In this document: positions 1-11,373 of the stretch, one piece after another
Layout: every line of letters starts with the position of its first letter
Position numbering within the stretch: the stretch's first letter is position 1
Source of the DNA: Adiantum capillus-veneris
Taxonomy: Eukaryota > Streptophyta > Polypodiopsida > Polypodiales > Pteridaceae
Assembly: GCA_014529385.2 (NCBI GenBank)
Contig: CM043959.1
Span: 91,739,529 to 91,803,528 of the forward strand
Length of the DNA: 64,000 nt
Direction of reading: 5' to 3'
The notes under the pieces: model-generated
Database searches by the model: none
Seen by the model: the letters and a program-made list of their open reading frames with translations, nothing else
What the model was told of the DNA's origin: nothing
Made by a program: the position numbers and the translations under genes

Positions 1-99
1 AAATTATAGGACATTCATGTCATTCGCAAATTTGATTTCATTTGGAGAGCAACCCTAGCTTCACATTTGTTGAATACAACCTAGGCACCTTAAACTTGC

Positions 100-1740
100 T
101 CATATGTTGGACATACCCTACAATTAAGGGATTGCATCTTGAGCATGAAGCGCATCAAGATCTTGTTGTGATTTCAAAGCTACACCACACTTGGCATACA
201 TGTTAGTCAAGATCTTGTTGTGATTTCAAAGCTACACCACACTTGGCGTACATGTTAGTCAAAGCATGGCCAAGTAGTCAACGCTCTCAATATGAAGTTC
301 TAACTGTTGGATGATGTCATGTGTCTTCAAAACTAAGGCATAGGTGATTGCAATTGGATAGAAGCTTGCCTTGTCTTCCCCTTTCAACAATCATTCAAGC
401 ATAGATCATTGCATTTAGATAGAAGCCTTGGCTTTTCATTTGTTGAAAATAGCCTAGTGCTTCATTGTCCTACCCATGTTGGGTGGACATACCTCAAAAG
501 AAATGGAGCCCAAGCCTTAAAGCAAGGACACGAAATTTGTCAAGAATTTGATGTGCTTTCAATAGCACAAAACGCTCAGTAATGCATACTAATCAAAGCA
601 ATGCTAAGAAAGACATTGCGTGTAATTTGTAAACATTCCCACGCTACTTTTTTCATGATAGATTTGTTTTCTGAGATCACCACCTTGCATGTTTCGCATG
701 CCTTTAGATTGCAAGCATTGGAGATTGCATTTGGCAAGAAGCCCTCATTTTAATATTGTTGAAAATGACCAAGAGCTTCCTAGCCTTGCCATATCCTTGA
801 ATAATTGTAGTTCAAAGATTTCATAGGGACATAGTGCTTGTAAACAGCTTGTGATTTTAAAACTATAGCATACTTGGCATATATCTCAATCAAAGCATTG
901 CCAAGAATGATGACCTTTCAACCCAAGTGACTACCAATATCATCCTTGATTTGGTTGCTCATGTCAATATCTTGCTGCAAGATGCCTTCCAAATGAAAAC
1001 ATGACCTCATCATTGCCCCTCTTGAACACATTTTGCAATTATATGTCCAAGAAATTACCATGCATGCTAACCAATCGGAAAGGGATACAAAAAATGGTCA
1101 AAGGAGTGTGGATTTTTGGTGAAGAGGCATGTCCTATAGGGAAGAGCCATAACAAGTCAAGGATAGGGATCCCTTTGAGTGTTTGTTCTTTGAATTTTCA
1201 TCCATGATGAATTACAAACTAATAAAATGTGATAGAAATCATGGAAGGTGGCAATTGGCAAGCACAAATACATGTTCGATAGCTTATGATTACTTATCTC
1301 ATTAATCATTTGTTGTACTTGGCATATATGTCAATCCAAGGCATTTCCAAGGATGATGTTATTTTTTTATAGCCCTTGACTACAAAAAAGTTAGATTTGT
1401 ATTTGCTAACCCTGGTTGTTGCATTGCCCATGTTTGCACATACCTTGCTATAAGTGCAATGCAAGTGGCTACATCTAGGACAAGAATATTGACAAGAAAT
1501 TATTGTACTTTCGAAAGTACACCACACTTGGCATACATGTTGACCAAAGAATTTTGTTTTCCAATGACCATTGACCATAATCTCATCAAGAATTTGTTTT
1601 CCCATGTCAACATCTTGTATGATGCCATGTGCTTAAAATGCAAGCACATGTGGCAAGAAGGAAAAGTGACGAAGAGGTGCATAAGGGAAAAAAATGCTTG
1701 GTATGTAAAAGTAAGCTTGACGTAGTTGAGACTACTCAAA
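100..1740 (-). pseudogene. PPR-repeat protein relic (copy 1)
   Basis: The minus strand carries broken pentatricopeptide-repeat coding. Recognisable pieces are NMYAKCGVLSKVQ near 1497-1560, two tandem NMYAKCGVALKSQQ-like pieces near 165-275, and MGKQILDEI just upstream in the reverse frame. The stretch [AS]LxNMYAKCG is characteristic of plant organelle-targeted PPR proteins of the PLS class, which bind organellar RNA. Reading frames are interrupted every few tens of codons and no continuous array of repeats survives, so this is a pseudogene. Its exact ends cannot be defined. The same relic is present in the second duplication copy at 53982-55440. Confidence 0.8.
165..262 (-). repeat. Short tandem duplication inside the PPR relic
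   Basis: The phrase containing ctacaccacacttggc and acatgttagtcaa occurs twice, with period about 54 bp. In the partner copy (54040-54215) the same site carries two further units of about 37 bp, so the tract has changed length since the large duplication. Confidence 0.8.
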
Positions 1741-2499
1741 GTAGACCAATGAGTCTACATATACTAGAAGAAATAGAAGATCTATAGTCACATATAGAGA
1801 ACGTATTGAAAGCATGCATCAATGAGACCAATGAGTGCACATATACAAGAAGAAATAGAAGAGCTATAGTCACATGTAGAGAATGGACTAAAGGCGTGCA
1901 TCAATGTGGTCAAACAACATGAGGAAAACACTTAATGATAGAAGTGGTTAAAAAGAAAAAGGCACATTGGAAAGAATGCATGCCACATATTCTCAAAGCT
2001 AGAGAGGTGGTAAAACGGGTTTTCTACATAGAGAGGGAAGAGTAATCATTGCCGAGAAATGGAGTGCATAACGATGCATGATCAAGAGGTTGATACTAAG
2101 GTTTGCAATATGAAATTGTAACGGATCCTTTGATTGGATGGAGGTGCTTTTGTAGAAATCATTTTATATCTAGAAGCCCATGAATGTAAGATAAGGAACT
2201 TGCCTATAGTCTCATGTTATAGATGGGAGTCACCAGAAGGAAAGAAGCTTCTCAAAATATTAGTAGAGGGTCAAGAGGAGTTGCCATGTTAATAGGGAGG
2301 AATTGCATCCATTGTACACAGTGTGAAGAGATGAGTCCCATCAAAGTTTGGATAGTGGGTTTTCATTCTCTTTGTATTGCCATTTTAACATGAGAAAATC
2401 ATTTAGGAGAATTAGATATTAGTTATTATGACAATAATGAAACTATCCTTCTATCTTACATTCAGAGCTTGACATCATCTCCATGTCTTACTTTATCAT

Positions 2500-4700
2500 G
2501 TTACAAACAAACAACCTCTTTATGGATTTCAACACCTAGGGATTTTCCTTGCCTAAAGCTTGGACTGCAAGAGAACATCCATTTTCATTAAAGGCCTTCT
2601 CTAACCGGTTGGTATCCATTTGAGATATTGTATTTCTTGACCTCTTGACAAGAGTGAATTTGGCTTTGTCGACTTCTTGGGAGAAACCCTAGGTTGACCT
2701 ATGATTTGATTTTAGTAATTCAACATCAGTTTAAGTAATCCAACTTAGGCTGGCCTATGATTCGACTTAAGTAATCCAACATCAACTTAGACCTTTTGTC
2801 TTGGTTGTGCACTGCATTTCCTTCTCCATATGTAAGTGAGTGAATAAAATCTGGACTCCTCTTAACTTTCAAGGCCCTGAAAAAGTGTGCTTGATTAGTA
2901 GTCTTTGGTTGAAGGCAACTAGTTGAAGGTAGGTCTCTCTAGATAAAAGATGTACCTTTCTAACCTCCCCAAGTGAGTCATCAACAAATATGCTTTAACT
3001 TCTAGCCACCTTTTGTGCTCTGCCTTGAAGTCAACCCTTCCTTTTTCTTAGTGCTTACCCAATCTACTTCATCTTCCAGATGCTTCAGGCACTCCTCACG
3101 GGCCCTTTTCACTCTAGTGCATGCACTTTTCATTTCTTTTTGAATACCCTTGGCAAAGTTGTCTCAAGATTTGGGGTTAGCCTCTTTGACATCTCTATTC
3201 AACTTTCTCAAAGCTTTTTTTGTCAAGGTTTTGAAGAGATGATGCTTGAAGAGGTGCACGCTCGTGATGAGTAGTTTCTTTGACCCTTTAAGGTGTTGTC
3301 CTTCCCCTTTGACTTTTCTAATCTTAGTGTATAGTGGTATGTGGTCTGACAAGCATTGAGAGCTCACCACCTTTATCTCAAGAAGCAATGGAATCCATCA
3401 GCTTGATGAGAACAATAGCATCTGTGAAGCCGAGATGTCCTACAGGCATATTGCAGAATGGTATACATAAAGCTGGGCATGTTATTCCATGGCCCAACCT
3501 CCCACATGTCTATTAGAGCCTATTTCTCACAAAGGCTCTATCATATTTTTTTTCGACCATGTCCGTAGGCTTGAGAAGCCTATCCTATCCCTTCTCTTCT
3601 CTACCATATCAATCTCCTAGTAGAAGACATTCCCGTTCAATCGGAGTGTATGAGGTGCACCCACAATTCGGCTCTTTCATTGGCAGTGCATGGGACATAT
3701 ATGTTAACAATGTTAATTGGTTACCCCCTTGACTCTCCCTCCCAGAGCTCTCCCAGATGGGTGATTTAGGACTACCTTAGGCTCAAGGTCCTTGTCCACA
3801 ACAGTGAGAATGCCATTGTAACCATCAACTCCCTCCTCGTACGGTGTAGAAAATCATCTTCTTCCCCATCGCTTGCTTTCTCTTATTGTAGTCATCAATG
3901 TGCTGCTCTTGGATGGCCCAATAGATGACTTCCTAAACTTTTTTGATTTCCTCCCAGAAAAGGGTGTTCTTCTTTCAGGTTTTTAGGCCGTTCACATTCC
4001 ATGACTGGATCACAATTCCCTCCATCATTGAGAAAGGGTACAAACTACTCCACCTCGAGGAACTCTTCCTCCATAGTCTTTTTCCTATTTTCCTCCTCCA
4101 TTGGTATTTTCTCAACATCAATTTGGGAGCTTACCAACTCAAATGTCCTGAGGTTCTCACATTTAGTATCTCGCAGCACGTCAAACATATTGTTGTGCAA
4201 GAATAGGGGTTTTGGGGTGATGGTATCCTTCATCCTTCTTCCTAAAAAATGGGTGAGAGCACAATCTTTTGAACCACTTGGGTTGTTGTTTTATGTTGAG
4301 AAGCGGACAAGAAGCGGTAACTAGGGTTGGTCTTTCCACTATTGTAATGTGCTTGTGTACGCTTCTCGAACTTCTCGAAGGCTTTCGTGCTAACTTTGGG
4401 CTGCTCATCCTTTCTAGATTGCTCTATGTTTTTCAATGGTGTTATCTTGCTTGTAGTGGTTGTTAGGAGTGTTGCTTGCTCAACTCTTTCCCAATCCAAG
4501 GACATGTTGCCATGACCATAGTAGCAGGACACGACCTTACAAAATCTGTGAACTTGTTACACATAAAGCATGCACCAAAAAAGGTTGAGGTTTGAGGAGG
4601 CAAGCTATTTTTTATGTGAGCATGGACATGTGGGATTAATGGCACATATCAATCTAGGGTGTCGATATCAATCAAGCTATGTAGATCTTATAATAATAAA
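2500..4700 (-). mobile_element. Degenerate LINE (non-LTR retrotransposon), minus strand
   Basis: Read on the minus strand, pieces of a LINE appear in the expected order. A CCHC-like knuckle, CFMCNKFTDFVRSCP, lies near 4540-4590; its histidine position is an aspartate. Near 3985-4010 is SWNVNGL, the start of an APE-type endonuclease. Around 3700-3850 there are endonuclease-like pieces reading GGVDGYNGILTVV and NHPSGR. Near 3335-3360 is LSDHIPL, the endonuclease SDH motif. Frames shift and stop repeatedly. Reverse transcriptase is not clearly seen; a weak LGKExP-like piece near 2550 may be its beginning, so the element is probably truncated there. A LINE inserts by target-primed reverse transcription, but no poly-A tail or target duplication was found. 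The exact ends are estimates. Confidence 0.7.
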
Positions 4701-5171
<471 letters not shown>

Positions 5172-5249
5172 GGTCGATGCTCATCCTATAAGCGTGATCG
5201 TTATCATGCATAGAGAGCGACGACAAATCCACAGAAAAATCCTTTGATC

Positions 5250-5251
<2 letters not shown>

Positions 5252-5304
<53 letters not shown>
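5252..5304. repeat. (CT)n microsatellite
   Basis: An uninterrupted CT tract of about 53 bp, 80 bp downstream of the compound microsatellite. Confidence 0.97.
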
Positions 5305-5306
<2 letters not shown>

Positions 5307-6236
5307 ATGTACGCAACATATCCTCTTAGCGTCACTGATGGGGAGGGAAGAAGCAATATGCCTTTCTCTAGATTGAGTTTGCCTTTTCTCTCACCACCTT
5401 CCCCATTCACCTACGGTCTCACCTGAAGCCCCGGAGGATGCTTGTTGTACTCATTTCTGCACACGTGCGCAGGGAAGAGATGGGGGTGGGCACTGTAGGG
5501 GTAGGGGAGGAGATGGGCAGGGAGGAGATGCAGAAGGTGGGCATAGGCAGGGCCTCGATAGGGTGGCGCTAAGGTAGCTGTAGGGGAGAGAGAACCTTGC
5601 ATACTATTGATTTTATTTCAACGTACACCAATATGTATGTACACCAGAAGTATGTGGAAACGATTTTAGGCAATGGCCTCTCAGAGGTTGTGTGCCATTG
5701 ACAGGGAGGCTTCTGCAGACGCTCACACAACAATTGGGATGCATCGGAGGGATCCCCATAGGCGGAGCGAGCTGTAACAGAGGGTTGCAGAGGTCACGAG
5801 GGAGGAATATATTTCTTTAACATAAGCAGGGCCTGGTGTTGCAGCATGGGGAATCCAATCAGATGGCTTAGGCCAGCAGTTGTAGGGTCATTCACACGTT
5901 CCGGTGAGGGTTCGAGTCTAAGCATCTCCCTTTTGATGGATAACTCACCGAATGGCATCTGGACAGATTTCAGCCAATAAATTGAAGAACCTACCAGTGT
6001 GTACCTACCTAGAATATTCATGAATTGAAGGTTGCGGGAAAAGTTCCGAGGGACCTTACGGATCAAGATGAGATTTAAGCTCAAGATGTGGGACGAGAGA
6101 GATATCCAAAAACCGTAAATTTTCTACTGTATGAAATTAGGAAATGAAACGACAGCGTTTCGACTTCCCTCGGAAGGACACCAGCGTAAAACCCCACAGA
6201 CGCGCACACAAGCGATCCTCTCTTCTGTTCTGCAGA
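5305..6236. other. Non-coding interval upstream of the secreted-protein gene
   Basis: I see no gene. A purine-rich stretch at about 5470-5600 is repetitive (gggcagggaggagatg-like). A possible tRNA-derived SINE core lies within this interval and is listed separately. The final 200 bp should contain the promoter and 5' leader of the gene at 6237, but no convincing TATA box was located. Confidence 0.5.
5858..5930 (+). repeat. Possible tRNA-derived SINE core (A-box and B-box like)
   Basis: GGTTCGAGTC at 5909-5918 fits the RNA polymerase III B box, and TGGCTTAGGCC about 45 bp upstream resembles an A box. CTTAG near the first box can pair with CTAAG after the second. No cloverleaf could be folded and no second copy occurs in this window, so this may be chance. 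Confidence 0.3.
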
Positions 6237-6611
6237 ATGGGGAAGTTGGAGGCCTCCTTGCTCTTCGTCTTCCTGGTTGCCTGCACAGCAATCCCTTCCG
6301 TCGTCAACGCCCAACTCAATTGCGACAAAGCCCACGTGGGCCTCGCCAAGCAGGACTGCATGAACGCCATCAATATGGTTACCGAGGATGTTTTCACACT
6401 CCAGCCCGGCCACTTCATGCAAGAGGTCTTTGGGTCATGTAAGGCCAAAGTGTCCAACAACGGTTGGGAGGCGAAGAAGTTCTACCGTGACAGCGTCACC
6501 CTCGAGTTTAATGACATCCTTCTCGAATGTGTCTACTACAATTCCCACCCAGGTGCAGTGTTGAGTGGCAACAATATCTTCTACTCACTTATGCCTATTT
6601 CTCGCCCCTGA
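6237..6611 (+). CDS. Small secreted cysteine-containing protein
   Basis: An intact 124-codon frame. The start is ATG 6237, preceded by a purine (cagaATGG), rather than the upstream in-frame ATG at 6144, because it gives a textbook secretion signal: MGKLEASLLFVFLVACTA, then IPSVVNA, with likely cleavage before QLNCD at about residue 25/26. The mature part is about 99 residues with four cysteines (in NCD, DCM, SCK and LEC), enough for two disulfides. The layout (signal peptide, about 100 residues, a YxSC-like core and a C-terminal hydrophobic strand) recalls small apoplastic plant or fungal proteins, but I do not recognise the family and assign no function. No intron is needed. The base composition is more GC-rich than the flanks. 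Any claim that it is antimicrobial or an effector would be speculation. Confidence 0.7.
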   Translation: MGKLEASLLFVFLVACTAIPSVVNAQLNCDKAHVGLAKQDCMNAINMVTEDVFTLQPGHFMQEVFGSCKAKVSNNGWEAKKFYRDSVTLEFNDILLECVYYNSHPGAVLSGNNIFYSLMPISRP

Positions 6612-6631
6612 GATGATCAAGGGTAGCATGG

Positions 6632-6800
6632 TAACAATGCTTCTATATTATGGACATTAATGCAAATGAGGTTAATATAATGCTTCTATATTGTGGACAT
6701 GAAGGCAAACAGGATTAGCCACAATGCTTGTCTATTATGGACATGAATGCAATTGGCATCAACAACATTGCTTGTCTATCATGGACATGAATGTAATTGG
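6632..6800 (+). repeat. Four imperfect tandem copies of about 43 bp
   Basis: Just after the secreted-protein stop codon the phrase caatgcttctatattatgg with tggacatgaa recurs four times, at about 6634, 6677, 6720 and 6765. The copies differ by a few bases. They lie in what would be the 3' untranslated or downstream region. A longer plain non-coding stretch follows to 7240, in which I see nothing. Confidence 0.85.
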
Positions 6801-7450
6801 GAGTATCTTGACTTGCCCCTCTCCAAAAGTCCTTTCTCTGTATCTTTTTTCTTCTAATCCGTTGCCATAGGAGTTTTGAATGATAAAGATTTCTTAAAAA
6901 ATACAGCTATATTGTTGGGTAATGAACTTGGGTCGTTATGCACACATGCAACCACCTTAACGACTAAATTACAATCCCATTTGGCATGATTAGGGTATTT
7001 TTCTTGTTTCTTGGCCCTATGTTACATGAGAATTTTGGAAGTGCAGAACTGTATCGCTCCATTGCTAATTAGAGCTACATTGGAGATGCTTGTTCTCCCC
7101 TATTGTCATGTGTTAATAATATGTATAGCTCTTTTCCATAATTAATACTTTATCTTATTGCCCATTAGAAATTAGAGATGCATTCATACTACATAAACCA
7201 TGAGATTTTGAATTGAAGCAAGATTACCATCATGCATATTTAGAGCAGTTAGCCCAAAGACTATTTTTTGAAAGTTGAAAGGAGAGCGATGCCACGTTAG
7301 CGAAAAGACGCAAATGAGATCGAGACTTTAGATCGTGACTTTTCTTTCTTCCACTTTCTCACTCTTTCTTTGCACCCGACGTCAGTTTCTTCTGCTTTAT
7401 TCAACCTGCTCTTCTCACAATCTATTCTGCTCTGAAGTAAAGGCAGGTAC

Positions 7451-7453
<3 letters not shown>

Positions 7454-7515
<62 letters not shown>
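7454..7515. repeat. (CT)n tract in the leader of unit 1
   Basis: About 62 bp of CT ends 5 bp before the ATG at 7521. The equivalent tracts in unit 2a (9620-9681) and unit 3 (13349-13420) have different lengths. CT-rich leaders are common in plant 5' UTRs, but here the tract has been amplified together with the coding unit. Confidence 0.95.
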
Positions 7516-7519
<4 letters not shown>

Positions 7520-7520
7520 G

Positions 7521-9454
7521 ATGAGTACAGATGCTTTGTGTGTGGACGAAGGAGAAGGAGGTATGGTGGATAAGTGTTATGAGGAAGAATTGGTGAGCAA
7601 GCTGGATGCAATGTTCCCTGGCTACGCTGATGCCTATTTCGGGGAAGAAGAGATGCTCGAAACCGGAAGTGGTGCTAGTCATGCCCTGTTGGATAGGGAG
7701 TTGTTGGCCTGCGAGCCGTACTTAAATGGTGAGTATTGTACCAATGAAGAAAGCGAAGAGGAATACCAAGCGGATCGGGTTGACGTCTATTCCCCGCATG
7801 ACGGGGCGAAGCAAGTGCTGGCAGAACTGAATGGACTGATGCTTGTGCCAGAAAATGGAAATTGGCAAGAATGAGGCCTCCGGTGACGCTAGTAGGGTGG
7901 ATGTGAAATTTTGCGGTATTCTTGGTAAACCAGGCTTTGGGAATTTGGTGGCCAGCGGGCCATACGAAATGGGCAGCAATGAAATGCATGAAGAGGCGGA
8001 AGAGAAACACCAGGTAGACCTTGTTGCCTCCTACTTCCCACGTGATGGGGAAAGGGCGAAATATGCGTCGCAAGGTGAACTACAGCTGGCTGCCTCCTTT
8101 GTGCCCGAGAACCGGGCTGTGGAGATCATTGGCGTTATGCCTCGGGCATGCGAGGAGTTGAGGTTGGGCAACCCGTCAAGTCAGGATGAGACGGTGAACT
8201 TGGAGCGTTGCATGGATGTCGTGATGCTAGGACGCGACCTGAATGTAAGGGATGCGGGCCAGGAAGGGCCAGTTGATACGCGTATAACCAATCGTATGTC
8301 GCTGAGGCGGGGGACCTGTTTGATGCCGAGCCAGCAATGAAATGCATGAAGAGGCGGAAGAGAAACACCAGGTAGACCTTGCTGCCTCCTACTTCCCACG
8401 TGAAGGGGAAAGGGCGAAATATGCGTCGCAAGTTGAACTAGAGCTGGCTGCCTCCTTTGTGCCCGAGAACGGGGCTGTGGAGATCATTGGCGTTATGCCT
8501 CGGGCATGCGAGGAGTTGAGGTTGGGCAGCCCGTCAAGTCAGGATGAGACGGTGAACCTAGAGCGTTGCATGGATGTCGTGATGCTAGGACGCGACCTAA
8601 ATGTAAGGGATGCGGGCCAGGAAGGGCTAGTTGATACGCGTATAACCAATCGTATGTCGCTGAGGTGGGGGACGTGCTTGATGCCGAACCCATCCACCGA
8701 TGGTAGTTATAGTACAGGTACGAGTAGCCTTGACCTAAGGATGGTCGGGGATGCAGGAATGCCAGCTATGAGCAAACTGGTTTGGGGCACGTTTGGTAAA
8801 GAGAGTTGTGGGGATGCTTGGAAATGGTGGTCAGATTCCCCGCATTCGGGTGGAATGAGCAGTGAGTTGCCAAAGGTGATGGGTGTGATTCTGATGCGAA
8901 CGGACATTGATGTGCAAGAAACATCGGGACAAGATTGGGGGCATGACCTAACAGTAATGCACAGTGATCGGACCTCAGCTGGGGTTATGGAGATTCGACG
9001 GAGAATGTTTTCGAAGCGGTCTTGTGGGTTGTTTGCGGGACGTAAGCTATGTGGGGCGGATCCACAGAGGTCAGTCGCCATAAGGATACAACTCGGTTGG
9101 AAGAAACAGGCCCTATCGGGGACGAACTTGTATGGAACTCAAGAGGACACGAATAGCCAGTTCTCGACTATGGTACCCTCGACGAGGGACCCGTTGGCTA
9201 GAGATGCGCGAAGCTTGGTTGAGTGCAACTGGAGTCTCCGAGCCTGGTCGGATGGGCCAGACATGATGCTTTTAGAGGGCTGGATGCTCACTCTCTCAAG
9301 GTGTCCTGCAAGACAGCGCGCGACATTATTACTGGCCGAAATAGCATTGACTACCGTAGTCCGGGTTAGAGAGTCAAGCGAGATACGGGAACATAACAGA
9401 ATTTCAGCCGAATTTTTAGGGCAATTAGCCCAAAGACTATTTTTTGAAAGCTGA
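7521..9454 (+). pseudogene. Unknown acidic family, array unit 1 (best-preserved N-terminus)
   Basis: I do not recognise this protein. The frame opens at ATG 7521 (MSTDALCVDEGEGG) and runs 117 codons to a TGA at 7872-7874. That stop results from loss of about 12 bp present in the other units, where aagatgtaaggctgg separates the same flanks. The next frame (7843-8340) covers the first 358-bp block and ends in a stop at the block boundary. The second block continues in another frame (8342-9454) with a long downstream part rich in Ser, Gly, Met and Trp. Conserved words include KLDAMFPG, CTNEESEEEY and WKWWSDSPHSGG. The protein is acidic at its start, with no signal peptide or membrane segment. 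An intron could bridge some breaks, but no splice pair was convincing, so I treat it as a pseudogene. Confidence 0.55.
7976..8691 (+). repeat. Out-of-frame 358-bp internal tandem duplication (unit 1; also in 2a, 2b and 3)
   Basis: The block starting gcaatgaaatgcatgaagag occurs at 7976 and again at 8334. The period of 358 is not a multiple of three, so reading through the first block ends in TGA just inside the second, and the second block is open only in another frame. The same arrangement is present in every unit (for example 10180/10538, 11706/12064 and 13913/14271), so it predates amplification of the array. Confidence 0.9.
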
Positions 9455-9616
9455 AAGGAGAGCTATGCCACGTTAGCGAAAAGACACAAATGAGATCGCG
9501 ACTTTAGATTGTGACTTTTCTTTCTCACTCTTTCTCTGCACCTGACGTCAGTTTCTTCTGCTTTATTCAACCTGCTCTTCTTGCGATCTATTCTGCTCTG
9601 AAGTAAAGCCAGGTAC

Positions 9617-9619
<3 letters not shown>

Positions 9620-9681
<62 letters not shown>
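9620..9681. repeat. (CT)n tract in the leader of unit 2a
   Basis: About 62 bp of CT, followed by gttctcgtgag and the ATG at 9693. Confidence 0.95.
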
Positions 9682-9684
<3 letters not shown>

Positions 9685-9692
9685 CTCGTGAG

Positions 9693-11373
9693 ATGAGTAC
9701 GGATGCTTTGTGTGTGGGTGAAGGAGAAGGAAGTATGGTGGATAAGTGATATGAGGAAGAAATGGGCGAGGAAGAATTGGTGAGCAAGCTGGATGCAATG
9801 TTCCCTGGCTACGTTGATGCCTATTTCGGGGAAGAGATGTAGAAACTGGAAGTGGTGCTAGTCATGCCCTGTTGGATGGGGAGTTGTTGGCCTGCGAGTC
9901 GTGCGAGCCGTACTTAAATGGTGAGTATTGTACCAATGAAGAAAGCGAAGAGGAATACCAAGCGGATCGGGTTGATGTCTATTCCCCGCATGACGGGGCG
10001 AAGCAAGTGCTGGCAGGACTGAATGGACTGATGCTTCTGCCAAAAATGGAAATTGGCAAGATGTAAGGCTGGATGAGGCCTCCGGTGATGCCAACAGGGT
10101 GGATGTGAAATTTTGCGGTATTCCTAGTAAACCAAGCTTTGGGAATTTGGTGGCCAGCGGGCCATACGAAATGGGCAGCAATAAAATGCATGAAGAGGCG
10201 GAAGAGAAACACCAGGTAGACCTTGTTGCCTCCTACTTCCCACATGATGGGGAAAGGGCGAAATATGCGTCGCAAGGTGAACTACAGCTGGCTGCCTCCT
10301 TTGTGCCCGAGAATGGGGCTGTGGAGATCATTGGCGTTATGCCTCGGGCATGCGAGGAGTTGAGGTTGGGCAGCCCGTCAAGTCAGGATGAGACGGTGAA
10401 CTTGGAGCGTTGCATGGATGTCGTGATGCTAGGACGCGACCTGAATGTAAGGGATGCGGGCCAGGAAAGGCCAGTTGATACGCGTATAACCAATCGTATG
10501 TCGCTGAGGCGGGGGACTTGTTTGATGCCAAGGCAGCAATGAAATGCATGAAGAGGCGGAAGAGAAACACCAGGTAGACCTTGCTGCCTCCTACTTCCCA
10601 CGTGAAGGGGAAGGGGCGAAATATGCGTCGCAAGTTGAACTATAGCTGGCTGCCTCCTTTGTGCCCGAGAACGGGGCTGTGGAGATCATTGGCGTTATGC
10701 CTCGGGCATGCGAGGAGTTGAGGTTGGGCAGCCCGTCAAGTCAGGATGAGACGGTGAACCTAGAGCGTTGCATGGATGTCGTGATGCTAGGACGCGACCT
10801 AAATGTAAGGGATGCGGGCCAGGAAGGGCTAGTTGATACGCGTATAACCAATGGTATGTCGCTGAGGTGGGGGACATGCTTGATGCCGAACCCATCCACC
10901 GATGGTAGTTATAGTACAGGTACGAGTAGCCTTGACCTAAGGATGGTCGGGGATGCAGGAATGCCAGCTATGAGCAAACTGGTTTGGGGCACGTTTGGTA
11001 AAGAGAGTTGTGGGGATGCTTGGAAATGGTGGTCAGATTCCCCGCATTCGGGTGGAATGAGCAGTGAGTTGCCAGAGGTGATGGGTGTTATTCTGATGCG
11101 AACGGACATTGATGTGCAAGAAACAGCGGGACAAGATTGGGGGCATGACCTAACAGTAATGCACAGTGATCGGACCTCAGCTGGGGTTATGGAGATTCGA
11201 CGGAGAATGTTTTCGAAGCGGTCTTGTGGGTTGTTTGCGGGACCTAAGCTATGTGGGGCGGATCCACAGAGGTCAGTCGCCATAAGGATACAACTCGGTT
11301 GGAAGAAGCAGGCCCTATCGGGGACGAACTTGTATGGAACTGAAGAGCACACGAATAGCCAGTTCTCGACTAT
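9693..11373 (+). pseudogene. Unknown acidic family, array unit 2a (broken, 3' truncated)
   Basis: This matches unit 1 but is more damaged. From ATG 9693 the frame meets TGA within gataagtgatatg (GTT in unit 1 and unit 3), then a further stop after FGEEM where unit 1 has an extra gaa and ctc-containing segment. It shares that second lesion (gaagagatgtag) with unit 3. The downstream part (10661-11370) is open and nearly identical to unit 1. It ends abruptly at 11373, where the text jumps from the ctcgactatgg of 2a to the ggaagtggtgctag of 2b. The two partners share only tgg at the junction, consistent with a microhomology-mediated deletion between units. Confidence 0.6.

Larger units (their letters stand above)
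1..2382. repeat. Segmental duplication, copy 1 (partner 53882-56073)
   Basis: This block matches 53882-56073 in the same orientation, almost base for base over long stretches. Homology reaches the first base of the window, so the duplication may continue to the left. It stops near 2382, after a shared ttgtattgcca. Copy 2 lacks about 305 bp present here at about 1130-1434, and carries extra short tandem units that this copy does not have. The content is decayed PPR coding on the minus strand. Confidence 0.93.

Noticed and set aside
5858-5930. Genuine tRNA gene at the A/B-box-like sequence
   Set aside because: No cloverleaf or acceptor stem could be formed; kept only as a weak SINE candidate.
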